A stretch of 36,575 nucleotides of DNA from Selenomonadaceae bacterium (GCA_017476425.1 JAFUZV010000081.1:1-36575); one strand, 5' to 3'. Numbered from the stretch's first letter, positions 7,448 to 16,466 are shown. Program-made: numbers and translations. The notes: generated from the letters alone by a model not told the origin.

Positions 7448-8305
7448 TCACGGTATCCAAATAAAATCTGCGATCATTCCGTTGCCGTCGTGAATTAATT
7501 GATTTTTAAAACGATTCAATGGCGCAATGATCGGCGCACCAAGCAAACGAATTTTAAATCTAAGTAATGGATATGAATTGTCACCAAAAATCGGAATACG
7601 TGGCAAAACATAATGTTGAGGCTCTTTATGTGAAAGTCCATAATCAACAGTAAATGCTCCACGATAGCCGACATCTTTTGTTAAATCCTCAACTTCTTGA
7701 GTATACAAGCCGCTTGGATAAGCTACAAAATTTACAGGCTTTTTTAAATACCATTCAATCGCTTGCTTTGAAGAATAAAGTTGATTTCTGACTTCAGTAC
7801 TTGAAAAGCGTTTATCAGTAAGACTGAAGTGGCTTAACGTGTGACTTTCAACATCAACAAGTCCGCTTGATTGTAATTCTCTTGCTTGCGACCACGTTAA
7901 ATAATTTGGATAAAGGTTTAAATAATCAGTTATTGTGAAGAGAGTAACTTTTGCATTATATTTCTGTAAGATCGGAAAAACATTCTTATACATATCAATA
8001 TAGCCGTCATCAAAAGTCACAATGATCGGCTTGTTAGGTAATGCCGTTTTTTGATCGCTTTCTTCTGAACTTTCCCAAGCGTCGATCAATTCATCCGGCG
8101 TTATGAAGGTGTAGCCGCTGTCGACAAGATATTTAATTTGTGCGTCGAAATCTTCAACAGTAACTGTCATTTGATTTTTATCGACATTGTTGACTTGGTG
8201 ATAAACGAGAATCGGAACGCCGTCTTGTTCTCTGGCAAACAGCCATGTTAAGAATCCACCGAAGGCGAGAATGATCACCAAGAGAAAGGTTAAAATTTTC
8301 TTCAT
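7448..8305 (-). CDS. Membrane-anchored polysaccharide deacetylase (NodB/CE4)
   Basis: 285 residues. An N-terminal uncleaved signal anchor (residues 4-23) leads to an extracytoplasmic NodB-homology domain. Motif 1 is TFDDGY (Asp99/Asp100), motif 2 is SHTLSH (His155, His159, zinc ligands), and motif 3 is AYPSGLY. VPILVYHQV near residue 30 is typical of the PgaB/IcaB-like branch. It probably removes N-acetyl groups from peptidoglycan or an exopolysaccharide; the substrate cannot be read from sequence. It is the first gene of the minus-strand wall operon, with a strong promoter at 8360-8388. Confidence 0.9.
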   Translation of the reverse strand: MKKILTFLLVIILAFGGFLTWLFAREQDGVPILVYHQVNNVDKNQMTVTVEDFDAQIKYLVDSGYTFITPDELIDAWESSEESDQKTALPNKPIIVTFDDGYIDMYKNVFPILQKYNAKVTLFTITDYLNLYPNYLTWSQARELQSSGLVDVESHTLSHFSLTDKRFSSTEVRNQLYSSKQAIEWYLKKPVNFVAYPSGLYTQEVEDLTKDVGYRGAFTVDYGLSHKEPQHYVLPRIPIFGDNSYPLLRFKIRLLGAPIIAPLNRFKNQLIHDGNGMIADFIWIP

Positions 8306-8359
8306 GCCTGTCGCCTCTCATCAAATAAATTTTCAGTAATTTTTCATACAATTTGATAT

Positions 8360-8388
8360 ATGATATAACAATGCACATTAACTGTCAA
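8360..8388 (-). promoter_or_regulatory. Predicted sigma-70 promoter for the deacetylase-murQ-mupG operon
   Basis: On the minus strand TTGACA (8388-8383), a 17-nt spacer and TATCAT (8365-8360), giving a leader of about 50 nt before the deacetylase start. Near-consensus boxes with optimal spacing. Confidence 0.7.
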
Positions 8389-8495
8389 GGATAATAAAAA
8401 ATTTTTTCAGATAAATTTTATTTTGAATGCAAAAATATTTTTAAATTATTTTGCGTGAAAAATTTTTGTTGAGGAATTTTTTTGAATTTTTTTTG

Positions 8496-8524
8496 TTGAC
8501 AATTTAAATTAGGTTTGATAGTAT
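8496..8524 (+). promoter_or_regulatory. Predicted sigma-70 promoter for the rimP-nusA-infB operon
   Basis: TTGACA (8496-8501), a 17-nt spacer and TAGTAT (8519-8524), overlapping a TATAAA at 8522-8527. It is divergent from the wall-operon promoter, and the two lie in the 305-nt gap 8306-8610. The rest of the gap is A/T-rich and I see no small ORF in it. Confidence 0.65.
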
Positions 8525-8549
8525 AAATAAAATATTTTTTGGTTCGGAG

Positions 8550-8573
8550 AAGAGTGGGCTTTTGTCCACTCTT
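8550..8573 (+). promoter_or_regulatory. Structured 5' leader hairpin upstream of rimP
   Basis: AAGAGTGG (8550-8557) pairs with CCACTCTT (8566-8573), extendable by one G-U pair, in the transcribed leader of the operon. No T-run follows, so it is not a simple terminator. A hairpin of this kind before the first gene of nusA operons suggests a site for autoregulation or mRNA stability; this is inference. Confidence 0.5.
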
Positions 8574-8610
8574 TCAAATTGTATAGGAAAAAATTTTTTT
8601 GGAGGTAAGT

Positions 8611-9057
8611 ATGTCGAAGATTGAAGAGAAAGTTGAACAGCTTGCAGAAAAATTAATTGAGACTCAAAAAGAAATTGAACTTGTCGACGTTGAATATGTC
8701 AAAGAACACGATTGGTATTTAAGAATTTTCATTGACAAAGTCGGCGGAATAGGATTAGACGATTGTCAAAAATTTAGTGAAGCACTCGGAAAAATTCTTG
8801 ACGCTGAATCAGTGATCGATAATCCATACATTTTAGAAGTTTCATCGCCCGGACTTGATCGACCATTGAAAAAAGATCGTGATTTTATTCGTGAACGAGG
8901 TAAAAAAGTTGACGTAACATTTTATGCGCCGCTGAATGGTAAGAAAATGATCACCGGCGTGCTTGAAAATTACGAAGATAAAATTTTGAAACTTGAAGAA
9001 TATGATCCTATTGCTATGGATAAAGTCGCAGCAGTTCGACTTCATATAGATTTTTAA
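8611..9057 (+). CDS. rimP: Ribosome maturation factor RimP
   Basis: 148 residues, family length about 150. ATG 8611 follows GGAGGTAAGT; a TTG at 8599 overlapping that site is rejected. The motifs DVEYVKE, LRIFIDK and the strongly conserved EVSSPGLDRPL are present, followed by the C-terminal Sm-like barrel. It assists 30S subunit maturation. First gene of the operon with nusA 24 nt downstream. Confidence 0.95.
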   Translation: MSKIEEKVEQLAEKLIETQKEIELVDVEYVKEHDWYLRIFIDKVGGIGLDDCQKFSEALGKILDAESVIDNPYILEVSSPGLDRPLKKDRDFIRERGKKVDVTFYAPLNGKKMITGVLENYEDKILKLEEYDPIAMDKVAAVRLHIDF

Positions 9058-9081
9058 AAAAATTTTTTGGAGGATATAAAG

Positions 9082-10251
9082 TTGGCAACCAAAAAAAAGA
9101 ATGCCGCAGAAAGCGTAAATTTTCTTGAGGCATTAAGAGAAGTTTGCAAAGAGCGTGATGTCGCTCCTGAAACAATGTTTGAGGCTATAGAAAGAGCACT
9201 TGAAGTAGCTTATAAGAAAAATTTTGACGCAGCACAAAATGTTGAAGTCAACATGGATCGTCAAAATGGTGCTTATCACGTCTACGCCTTGAAAAATATT
9301 GTTGAAGAAGTCAAAAACAAAATCACTGAAATTTCACTTTCTGACGCACAAGAAATTGATCCTAATTATAATCTTGGTGACGTTGTGAAAATTGAAGTTA
9401 CACCGATGAATTTCGGCAGAATCGCCGCACAAGCCGCAAAACAATTTGTTATTCAACGTGTTAGGGAACTTGAACGCGGTATGTTGTATGATGAATTTAG
9501 CGGCAAAGAGAATGATATAGTCACAGGGACTGTCGTCCGTATTGAAAACGGCGATATTAAAATTGATATTGGCAAGGCTGAAGCAACTCTTCTGACAACT
9601 GAACAGATGAGAGATGATAATTATCAGCTCGGCGATCATATCAAGGCTTATATTGTCGAAGTCAAAAAAGGCAGTAAAGGTCCTCAAATTTACGTTTCAA
9701 GGACGCATCCGGGTTTTTTGAAATGTCTTTTTAAATTAGAAGTGCCGGAAATTCAAGACGGTATCATTGACGTTAAAACGATCGTCAGAGAGCCCGGAAT
9801 TAGATCAAAAGTTTCGGTAATTAGTCACGACGAAAATATTGAACCTGTTGGGACTTGTATCGGAAATAAAGGGCTTAGAGTGCAAGCGATTGTTGATGAA
9901 CTCGGCGGCAATGAAAAAATCGATCTTATTAAATGGGATTCTGATCCCGGTGTTTATGTTGCAAATGCTTTGAGTCCGTCGAAAGTTAAAGCTGTTTGGG
10001 TTAATACTGCTGACAAAATCGCAAGAGTTGTTGTTCCTGATAAGCAACTTTCATTAGCGATCGGCAAAGAAGGTCAAAATGCAAGATTAGCGGCAAAACT
10101 TACCGGCTGGAAAATTGATATTAAAACCGTTGCACAAGCAAAAGATTTAGAAGTGCCTGAAGGTATGGTAGCAGTTGATCTGAAATTGCCGGAAGAAAAG
10201 CCGAAACAATTCAAGCGTAAAAAGAAGAAGTGGAAAAATTGGAAGAAGTGA
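9082..10251 (+). CDS. nusA: Transcription termination/antitermination factor NusA
   Basis: 389 residues from a TTG start at 9082, chosen because GGAGGA (9069-9074) lies 7 nt upstream; the TTG at 9067 overlaps that site. The order is an N-terminal RNA-polymerase-binding domain, S1 (about 134-200, with GTVVRIENGDIKIDIG), KH1 with a GNKG loop near 260, and KH2 with IGKEGQNARLAAKL near 327. A lysine-rich tail ends at 389; it lacks the acidic repeats of proteobacterial NusA, as in Firmicutes. The 3' end overlaps ylxR by 22 nt. Confidence 0.95.
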   Translation: MATKKKNAAESVNFLEALREVCKERDVAPETMFEAIERALEVAYKKNFDAAQNVEVNMDRQNGAYHVYALKNIVEEVKNKITEISLSDAQEIDPNYNLGDVVKIEVTPMNFGRIAAQAAKQFVIQRVRELERGMLYDEFSGKENDIVTGTVVRIENGDIKIDIGKAEATLLTTEQMRDDNYQLGDHIKAYIVEVKKGSKGPQIYVSRTHPGFLKCLFKLEVPEIQDGIIDVKTIVREPGIRSKVSVISHDENIEPVGTCIGNKGLRVQAIVDELGGNEKIDLIKWDSDPGVYVANALSPSKVKAVWVNTADKIARVVVPDKQLSLAIGKEGQNARLAAKLTGWKIDIKTVAQAKDLEVPEGMVAVDLKLPEEKPKQFKRKKKKWKNWKK

Positions 10252-10544
10252 TTAAAAAATCTGCAAGCAAAAAGATCATTGAACAGCGATCTTGCGTCGG
10301 CTGTCGAAAAAGTCAGCATAAAAGTGAAATGATCCGTGTCGTTAAATTTGCAACAGGTGAGATCAAAATCGATCATACCGGCAAAGCACAAGGACGCGGC
10401 GCATATATTTGTAAATCGTCAGAATGCCTTAAAACAGCGATCAAGAAGAAACAATTTGAACGTGCTTTCAAAGGCAAAATTAAAAGTGAAATTTACGATA
10501 ACTTGAGTGAGATTATTAATGCAGAATTGAATATAAAAAAATAA
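10230..10544 (+). CDS. ylxR: YlxR family RNA-binding protein
   Basis: About 104 residues from GTG 10230 inside the end of nusA. In-frame TTG 10239 or GTG 10248 are alternative starts, and the sequence does not decide. The family core is present: RSCVGCRK, then FATGEIKID, and GRGAYIC. YlxR sits between nusA and infB in Firmicutes and binds RNA. The usual next gene, the L7Ae-like ylxQ, is missing here; infB follows after 48 nt containing a heptamer repeat. Confidence 0.88.
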   Translation: MEKLEEVIKKSASKKIIEQRSCVGCRKSQHKSEMIRVVKFATGEIKIDHTGKAQGRGAYICKSSECLKTAIKKKQFERAFKGKIKSEIYDNLSEIINAELNIKK

Positions 10545-10570
10545 TTCTACATTCTGCATTCTACATTTTG
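10544..10570. repeat. Heptanucleotide tandem repeat (CATTCTR type)
   Basis: Partial ATTCTA, then CATTCTG, CATTCTA and CATTTTG in direct tandem between the ylxR stop and the infB Shine-Dalgarno site. Same unit family as the array before truB. Confidence 0.8.
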
Positions 10571-10592
10571 AATTAATCCCGGAGGTGGATTT

Positions 10593-13394
10593 ATGTCGAA
10601 AACTCAAAAATATAGAATAGTTGAGATCGCAAAAGAACTCAACCAAGACAGTAAATTGTTAGTGGATTTTCTAAAGAAGAACAAGATCAAAGTTGCGAAT
10701 CATTTTAGTGCGATCACTGAAGAGGCTTATGAGTTGATCAAAAGTAATTTTCCTAAGAGACCGCCTAAACCAACTGAAAGTAAGCCCGAAAGATCGGAAA
10801 CTAAAACTGATTCAAAACCGCAAGATCAATCGTCACGTCCGGCACAACAGCCTAAAGGCAATGACAAATTTAACCGTGATAATCGTCGTCCAAGATACAG
10901 GCGCAATCGTCCTGAACAAAGTGAAAATCAACAATCGACAACTGATCAACAAAAGACTAGTGAGACAACTCAAAATCAAAACTCACAAGTAAAACCGCAG
11001 TCTGAAAATCGTGACAATTTTAAACCTCGTCAAGATCGATCTGATAGATCAACTTCAAATGATCGCCAAAATCGCAATGATAACAAAGGCAGTAGAGATA
11101 ATCGCAGTGATAGAGATTCACGCCGATCAACTGACAATAGAGAAAATCGAAATTTTGAAGGCAGAAGAGAACGCACTCAAGCTAAAGAAGGCAGATCAGC
11201 GGAACAATTTGAAAGAAGTGATCGCGGCGATCGATCTGAAAGAATGGATCAAAGTGATCAACGTGATCAAAGAGATCAACGCAGTGAAAGATCAGATCGC
11301 AGTAACCGTCATAGCGGCGTCAAAGATTCAAAGCACAGCGATCAAGTTAAAGAACGTGGTGAACGTCCTGAACGTGGTGAACGTGGCGATCGCAATAGAG
11401 AAAATAAGAGAAACAGACTTGATTCAGACAGTGGTGAGCGTTCACAAGGTAAAGGTCGCAATCAACGCGGTAAAGACTTTAAAAATCAAAATCAGAAAAA
11501 TGGCGGCAACTTTAACAACAATAATAATAATGTTGCACGTTTTCCGAAAAAGAAGAAGGCTAAAGCGCAGCCGGTTCATAAAGTTGAGATCGCTAGACCA
11601 ACACATATTAAAGTTGGTGAGTCGATCATTGTTAAAGACTTAGCAAGCAAAATGAGTTGTACTGCCGCTGAAATTATCAAGCAGTTGATGAAAATGGGCT
11701 TTATGTCGACTATCAATCAAGAAATTGATTTTGATACAGCGGTTTTAGTTGCTGAAGAATTTGGCGTAACAGTTGAAGAATTACCGCCGGAAGTTGATCC
11801 AACTTTGATCCCGGAGATTGAAGACGATGAACGCGATTTGAAAGGCAGACCGCCGGTTGTAACGGTTATGGGTCACGTCGATCACGGTAAAACTTCACTT
11901 TTGGACGTTATCAGAAAGACTTCAGTTACTAAGAGTGAAGCCGGTGGAATTACTCAACATATCGGTGCATATCAAGTCAGCATTAACAATAGAAAGATCG
12001 TTTTCCTTGATACGCCGGGTCACGAAGCATTTACTGCTATGCGTGCACGTGGTGCACAGGTTACTGATATAGCCGTTTTAGTTGTTGCCGCTGATGATGG
12101 CGTTATGCCTCAAACGATAGAGGCGATCAATCACGCTAAATCCGCTGATGTTCCGATCATTGTTGCGATCAATAAGATCGATAAACCCGGAGCGAATCCT
12201 GAAAGAGTTAAACAGGAATTAATGGAGCATGAATTAGTACCGGAAGAATACGGCGGTCAAACAATTATGGTGCCGGTATCAGCAAAAAAGAATATCGGTA
12301 TTGAGGATTTATTAGAAAATATTTTGTTAGTCGCTGAAGTTGAAGAATTAAAAGCAAATCCTAATCGTGAAGCTAGAGGCGTTATCATTGAGGCGCAGCT
12401 TGATAAAGGTCGTGGACCTGTTGCAACTGTTCTTGTTAAAAATGGTACGCTTAAGATCGGTGATTCGATCGTTGCAGGTACTACACACGGTAAAGTCAGA
12501 GCAATGATCAATGATCGCGGTGATAATGTCAAAAAAGCCGGGCCTTCAGTTCCGGTCGAAGTTCTCGGACTTAATGATGTCCCTGCTGCCGGTGATATTT
12601 TAGCGGCACTTGATGAAAAAACTGCTAAGTCGATCGCTGAACACCGTCAAGCCGTTGCAAGAACTGAATTGATCAAATCTAAAAAAGTTTCACTTGATGA
12701 TCTCTTTCAACAAATTCAAGCCGGAACGATCAAAGACCTTAACATTGTTATCAAGGCTGACGTTCAAGGATCGATTGAGGCTCTTGCAAATTCACTTCTG
12801 CAACTCAACAAAAATGATGAAGTTCGTGTTACGATCGTACATAGCGGCGTTGGTGCAGTCAACGAATCTGATATTATGCTTGCTTCTGCATCTTCTGCGA
12901 TCATTATCGCTTTCAACGTCAGACCGGATAATAATGCTCGTCGACTTGCTGACACTGAAAAGATCGACATTCGTACTTATCGAGTTATCTACGACGCAAT
13001 TAATGACGTGCAAGCGGCGATGAGTGGCTTACTTGCGCCGAAGTTTAAAGAAGTCATTCAAGGTCGCGTTGAAATTCGTAAGGTTATGAAATTCTCTAAA
13101 GCACTTGTTGCAGGTTCCTATGTCCTTGAAGGTAAGATTTATAACAATTCAAAAATTCGTATTCTGCGTGATAATATTGAAGTGTTTGACGGCTTGATCG
13201 ATTCGCTCCGACGTTTTAAAGATGAAGTCAAAGAAGTTGCCGCCGGTTATGAATGTGGAATTTCGATCGTTGATTTTAGAGACTTTAAAGAAGGCGACAT
13301 TATTGAGGCTTATAAGATGGAAGAGATCGAAACGAATATTTCAGACGTAAACAAAGAGGCTGAGGCACGTCACGCAGTGGAGGATAGCAAATAA
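10593..13394 (+). CDS. infB: Translation initiation factor IF-2
   Basis: 933 residues, ATG after GGAGGTGG. There is an IF2_N-like segment at residues 1-50, then a very polar low-complexity region (about 50-315) rich in Arg, Asp, Ser, Asn and Gln. A second IF2_N domain (about 343-375) precedes the GTPase domain, with GHVDHGKT at 427-434, DTPGH, and NKID. The beta-barrel, domain 3 and C2 fMet-tRNA-binding domains are complete to the end. It recruits initiator tRNA to the 30S subunit. The linker contains minisatellite-like GATCAA/GATCGC repeats. The stop overlaps the rbfA ATG by one base. Confidence 0.97.
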   Translation: MSKTQKYRIVEIAKELNQDSKLLVDFLKKNKIKVANHFSAITEEAYELIKSNFPKRPPKPTESKPERSETKTDSKPQDQSSRPAQQPKGNDKFNRDNRRPRYRRNRPEQSENQQSTTDQQKTSETTQNQNSQVKPQSENRDNFKPRQDRSDRSTSNDRQNRNDNKGSRDNRSDRDSRRSTDNRENRNFEGRRERTQAKEGRSAEQFERSDRGDRSERMDQSDQRDQRDQRSERSDRSNRHSGVKDSKHSDQVKERGERPERGERGDRNRENKRNRLDSDSGERSQGKGRNQRGKDFKNQNQKNGGNFNNNNNNVARFPKKKKAKAQPVHKVEIARPTHIKVGESIIVKDLASKMSCTAAEIIKQLMKMGFMSTINQEIDFDTAVLVAEEFGVTVEELPPEVDPTLIPEIEDDERDLKGRPPVVTVMGHVDHGKTSLLDVIRKTSVTKSEAGGITQHIGAYQVSINNRKIVFLDTPGHEAFTAMRARGAQVTDIAVLVVAADDGVMPQTIEAINHAKSADVPIIVAINKIDKPGANPERVKQELMEHELVPEEYGGQTIMVPVSAKKNIGIEDLLENILLVAEVEELKANPNREARGVIIEAQLDKGRGPVATVLVKNGTLKIGDSIVAGTTHGKVRAMINDRGDNVKKAGPSVPVEVLGLNDVPAAGDILAALDEKTAKSIAEHRQAVARTELIKSKKVSLDDLFQQIQAGTIKDLNIVIKADVQGSIEALANSLLQLNKNDEVRVTIVHSGVGAVNESDIMLASASSAIIIAFNVRPDNNARRLADTEKIDIRTYRVIYDAINDVQAAMSGLLAPKFKEVIQGRVEIRKVMKFSKALVAGSYVLEGKIYNNSKIRILRDNIEVFDGLIDSLRRFKDEVKEVAAGYECGISIVDFRDFKEGDIIEAYKMEEIETNISDVNKEAEARHAVEDSK
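11230..11320. repeat. Degenerate 9-bp repeats in the infB linker
   Basis: Repeated GATCAACGT/GATCAAAGA/GATCAACGC-like 9-mers and GATCGC/GATCTG words encode D-Q-R and D-R-S repeats in the disordered linker of IF-2. Frame is kept because the unit is a multiple of three. Confidence 0.6.
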
Positions 13395-13765
13395 TGAGTC
13401 AGCTTAGAGTTGAAAAGTTGCAGGAACTTATCAAGCAAGAAATTAGCAAAATGCTTTTAACCGATCTCAAAGATCCACGAATTGGATTTATTACAGTTAC
13501 TCACGTTGAAGTCACCGGCGATCTTCGTGATGCAAAAGTTTATGTAAGTATTATGGGCAATGATGAACAAGTTAAATCTTCTTGGGAAGGCTTGCAAAGT
13601 TCCTTAGGATTTATCAGACGTGAGATCGGACATAGAATCAGATTGAGATTTACACCGACTATTGAATTTGCACTTGATACTTCGCTTGATTATAGTGAAC
13701 ACATTCAAAAGTTACTTTTACAAGTTGAACGTGAACAGAAAGGATCAGATCACGATGAAGATTGA
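13394..13765 (+). CDS. rbfA: 30S ribosome-binding factor A
   Basis: 123 residues. ATG 13394 overlaps the infB stop (TAATG), with GGAGGA upstream. The KH-fold RbfA signature is clear: ISKMLLTDLKDPRIGF, VTHVEVTGDLRDAKVYVS, and the C-terminal RIRLRFTPTIEFALDTS. It binds the 30S subunit during 16S 5'-end maturation and cold adaptation. The 3' end overlaps nrnA by 11 nt. Confidence 0.96.
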   Translation: MSQLRVEKLQELIKQEISKMLLTDLKDPRIGFITVTHVEVTGDLRDAKVYVSIMGNDEQVKSSWEGLQSSLGFIRREIGHRIRLRFTPTIEFALDTSLDYSEHIQKLLLQVEREQKGSDHDED

Positions 13766-14705
13766 AATTGAAGAAGCTGCAAAGAAATTACAATCTGCAA
13801 ATAATATCGTGGTGACAGCGCACATTAATCCTGACGGCGATGCGATCGGCAGTTCTCTTGCGTTAATGCACATTTTACACGAAATGAATAAAAATGTTCG
13901 TGTATTTATCGACGATGTGATCCCGCCGAACTTTTTAATATTGCCTCAGATCAATGAAATTGAACATCCTGTTGAATTAACCGAAAAAGAAATTTCAGCT
14001 GATTTGTTAGTTGTGCTTGATACTCAAACTGATCGGATCGGTCGCACGTTGAATTTAGTCAAAGCTCCAATCTTGAATATTGATCATCACGTTACTAACG
14101 AAGGTAATAATGTTGACTGGCTATATTTGAATGCTGAAGCGGCGGCGACTTGTGAAATTATTTTTGACTTGATAAAATTTTTACCTATAAATCTCACTGA
14201 AAATATTGCTCATTGTCTATATGCCGGGCTTGCAACTGATACAGGATTTTTCAATTACGCTAATACTAAGCCGTCAACACTTCGAGCGGCGGCGGTGTTA
14301 ATTGAAGCCGGTGTTAAACCTAATGTGATCGCTGAAGAAATGGAAAGAAAATCTTTAGCGGACTTCAAAGGACTTTGTGAAGTATTAAAAACGGTTGAAT
14401 TTTTCTATGATGGTAAAGTTGCAGGACTATTTATCAATGAAGCGATCGCTCATCTTGTTGATTCGACTGAAGGATTTATTGATCTTATCAGAGTGATCGA
14501 CGGCGTTGAAATTGCATTTATGTTGACTTGCAAGGATAAAAATTTAAATCGTGTGAGTATGAGATCAAGAACTGTTGATGTTTCAAAGATCGCTAGAAGT
14601 TTAGGCGGCGGCGGTCATATTCGTGCTGCCGGCTGTTCAATCAATACTTCTTTCGATGAGGCAAAAAAAATTATTATTGAAGCTATAGGTAAGTCATTAA
14701 AGTAA
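13755..14705 (+). CDS. nrnA: DHH/DHHA1 oligoribonuclease / pAp phosphatase
   Basis: 316 residues from ATG 13755 (AAAGGA upstream); the longer ORF from 13662 runs through rbfA. DHH domain: His23, Asp27 and Asp29 in AHINPDGDAIGS, Asp89 in VLDTQ, DHH at 110-112, and Asp161 in TDTGFF. The DHHA1 domain carries GGGGHIRAAG near 284-293, which binds substrate. NrnA degrades nano-RNAs and dephosphorylates pAp with Mn2+. Placement between rbfA and truB is typical of Firmicutes. Confidence 0.93.
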   Translation: MKIEIEEAAKKLQSANNIVVTAHINPDGDAIGSSLALMHILHEMNKNVRVFIDDVIPPNFLILPQINEIEHPVELTEKEISADLLVVLDTQTDRIGRTLNLVKAPILNIDHHVTNEGNNVDWLYLNAEAAATCEIIFDLIKFLPINLTENIAHCLYAGLATDTGFFNYANTKPSTLRAAAVLIEAGVKPNVIAEEMERKSLADFKGLCEVLKTVEFFYDGKVAGLFINEAIAHLVDSTEGFIDLIRVIDGVEIAFMLTCKDKNLNRVSMRSRTVDVSKIARSLGGGGHIRAAGCSINTSFDEAKKIIIEAIGKSLK

Positions 14706-14751
14706 TTAGAGATTGTTAGAAAATGGGAATCAGAATAAAATTTTAATTCAT

Positions 14752-14786
14752 CATTCTGCATTCTACATTCTACATTCTGCATTAAT
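14752..14786. repeat. Heptanucleotide tandem repeat before truB
   Basis: CATTCTG, CATTCTA, CATTCTA, CATTCTG and a degenerate CATTAAT in direct tandem, ending 4 nt before the truB ATG. It occupies the place where a Shine-Dalgarno site would be expected. Confidence 0.9.
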
Positions 14787-14790
14787 AATT

Positions 14791-15651
14791 ATGAATGGGT
14801 TTTTGAATATAAATAAAGCGGCTGATATGACAAGTCACGATGTCATTAACCGCGTTAGAAAAATTTTTCATACAAAAAAAGCCGGTCACGCTGGAACGCT
14901 TGATCCGTTTGCAACCGGTGTATTACCTGTCGCAGTCGGCAGAGCAACTAAATTTATTGAGTACCTTGCTGACTGCGATAAATCTTATCGTGCTGAAATT
15001 CTCTTCGGTGTCGAAACTTCAACCGGCGATATTACCGGTGAAATTGTAAATCGTGCTGAATGTCAACTGCAATCAATTAACGCGGTTGACTCTGTTTTAA
15101 ATTCTTTCGTCGGAATGATTGAACAAATTCCGCCGAAGTATTCAGCGATCAAGATTAACGGTCGTAAAGCGTACGAATTAGCAAGAAAAAATATTGAATT
15201 TGATCTGCCGTCACGTCAAGTTACGATTTATAAATTGAATTTGATCGATCGCACTGAAAATACTTTGATTGTTGATGTTGACTGTTCAAAAGGAACATAT
15301 ATTCGTTCGCTTGCTGTTGAGATCGGTCGACGATTAAATAATTTTGCTACTCTGAAAAGTCTTCAGCGGACAAGAGTCGGCAATTTTTTTATAGACGATT
15401 CGATCACACTTGAAGAACTTCAAAAAGTTGGTGAATCTGCCTTGATCGACGTTGAAAGTTGCCTTGATCATATTGAAAAATTCGATCTGCCATCTTATCG
15501 TCGAAAAGCATTTTTGACGGGACTTTCAACACGAATTGATCAAAATTTTATTGAAGGTAAAATTTTTAGAGTTTATGTCGACAATGAATTTATCGGAGTA
15601 GGTAAGATTGTCGATGGCGAAATTAAATCAGACAAAATTTTTAGTTTGTAA
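14791..15651 (+). CDS. truB: tRNA pseudouridine(55) synthase TruB
   Basis: 286 residues. ATG 14791 is chosen because MNGFLNINKAADMTSHDV is the family N-terminus; the ORF extension to 14713 would translate the heptamer array. Catalytic Asp38 lies in GHAGTLDPFATGVLP. KYSAIKINGRKAYELAR and the KGTYIRSLA motif are present, followed by a PUA-like C-terminus. It converts U55 to pseudouridine in the T-loop of tRNA. No Shine-Dalgarno is visible before the ATG. Last gene of the operon; ribF and rpsO, which often follow, are absent. Confidence 0.94.
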   Translation: MNGFLNINKAADMTSHDVINRVRKIFHTKKAGHAGTLDPFATGVLPVAVGRATKFIEYLADCDKSYRAEILFGVETSTGDITGEIVNRAECQLQSINAVDSVLNSFVGMIEQIPPKYSAIKINGRKAYELARKNIEFDLPSRQVTIYKLNLIDRTENTLIVDVDCSKGTYIRSLAVEIGRRLNNFATLKSLQRTRVGNFFIDDSITLEELQKVGESALIDVESCLDHIEKFDLPSYRRKAFLTGLSTRIDQNFIEGKIFRVYVDNEFIGVGKIVDGEIKSDKIFSL

Positions 15652-15670
15652 AGTAAATACCAATTCAAAT

Positions 15671-15720
15671 AAAAAATCTTCCGTTGTAGAAAAAAAAAAC
15701 TACTTCAGAAGATTTTTTTA
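15671..15720. terminator. Intrinsic terminator after truB
   Basis: AAAAAATCTTC (15671-15681) pairs with GAAGATTTTTT (15708-15718), with an inner GTAG/CTAC stem (15686-15689, 15700-15703) and a T-run. It ends the rimP-truB operon and can also serve the convergent MBL gene. Confidence 0.85.
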
Positions 15721-15769
15721 TTGCAACAGAACTTAGAGAAAGTTTATAGAATATAAATTGCAAAATCGT

Positions 15770-16414
15770 TTAATTAACACTATAATTAAACCAAGGACGA
15801 AATTTTTCATCTTCAACCGTCGTCGGCTCACTATGACCTGAAAGCAGAATCGTTTCATTAGGCAAAGTAAAAATTTTTTGCTTGATACTGTTGATCAAAG
15901 TTTCATAATTGCCGCCGGGTAAATCAGTTCTTCCGATGCTTTTATGAAAAATTGAATCTCCAACGAAAGCAGCATTATCACGTTGACTATAATAAATTGC
16001 GCCGTCAGTTGTATGTCCGGGTACAGCGATCAATTTCAATTTAAAATCTTTGTTTGTACTCAATACAATTTCGCTGTTATCGTCTATATAATTAACTTCA
16101 CCATCAATCACAACAGGCAAGCCGAAAAAAATTATTGATCCATTCATTTTGGCATCTTTGACATAATCGCGGCCGTTTTTATGAATGTAAACCGGAATTT
16201 TTAATTTGCTTTGAAGATCATTAACTGCGCTGATGTGATCAAAATGTCCGTGAGTCAACAAAATTTTTTCGATCGTCCACTGTCTTTTGTCGATAAGATA
16301 CAAAAGTTTTTCTGCTTCGTAACCCGGATCGATTAAAAAGCCGTGTTGCGTTTCGTCGTCAATGTAAAAATAAGCATTCGTTGGAAATGGTCCAACTTCA
16401 CAAGTGATAATCAT
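15770..16414 (-). CDS. MBL-fold metallo-hydrolase, glyoxalase II-like
   Basis: 214 residues. Zinc ligands of the metallo-beta-lactamase fold: His55, His57, Asp59 and His60 in THGHFDH, His134 in PGHTTD, Asp153 in GDSIF, and His194 in SGHSEPT. The N-terminus GPFPTNAYFY is typical of YcbL/GloB-like small hydrolases. It probably cleaves thioesters or persulfide-type substrates; the exact substrate cannot be read. Shine-Dalgarno TAGGAG. It is divergent from the HxlR gene by 52 nt, so the two may share regulation. Confidence 0.88.
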   Translation of the reverse strand: MIITCEVGPFPTNAYFYIDDETQHGFLIDPGYEAEKLLYLIDKRQWTIEKILLTHGHFDHISAVNDLQSKLKIPVYIHKNGRDYVKDAKMNGSIIFFGLPVVIDGEVNYIDDNSEIVLSTNKDFKLKLIAVPGHTTDGAIYYSQRDNAAFVGDSIFHKSIGRTDLPGGNYETLINSIKQKIFTLPNETILLSGHSEPTTVEDEKFRPWFNYSVN

Positions 16415-16430
16415 AATTTCAACTCCTATG

Positions 16431-16458
16431 TTGATTTTTTTTTAGTTTAACATATAAT
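16431..16458 (+). promoter_or_regulatory. Predicted promoter for the HxlR gene giving a leaderless mRNA
   Basis: TTGATT (16431-16436), a 16-nt spacer and TATAAT (16453-16458). The ATG starts 9 nt after the -10 box, so transcription should begin at or within 2 nt of the start codon. No Shine-Dalgarno is present. Confidence 0.6.
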
Positions 16459-16466
16459 AATTTATT

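Noticed and set aside
8550..8580. Intrinsic terminator before rimP
   Set aside because: The stem is good but there is no T-run after it; it is listed as a leader structure instead.
11011..11643. A 210-codon plus-strand frame inside infB
   Set aside because: It is the off-frame reading of the low-complexity IF-2 linker; repeats keep several frames open, and the true frame has clear IF-2 domains.
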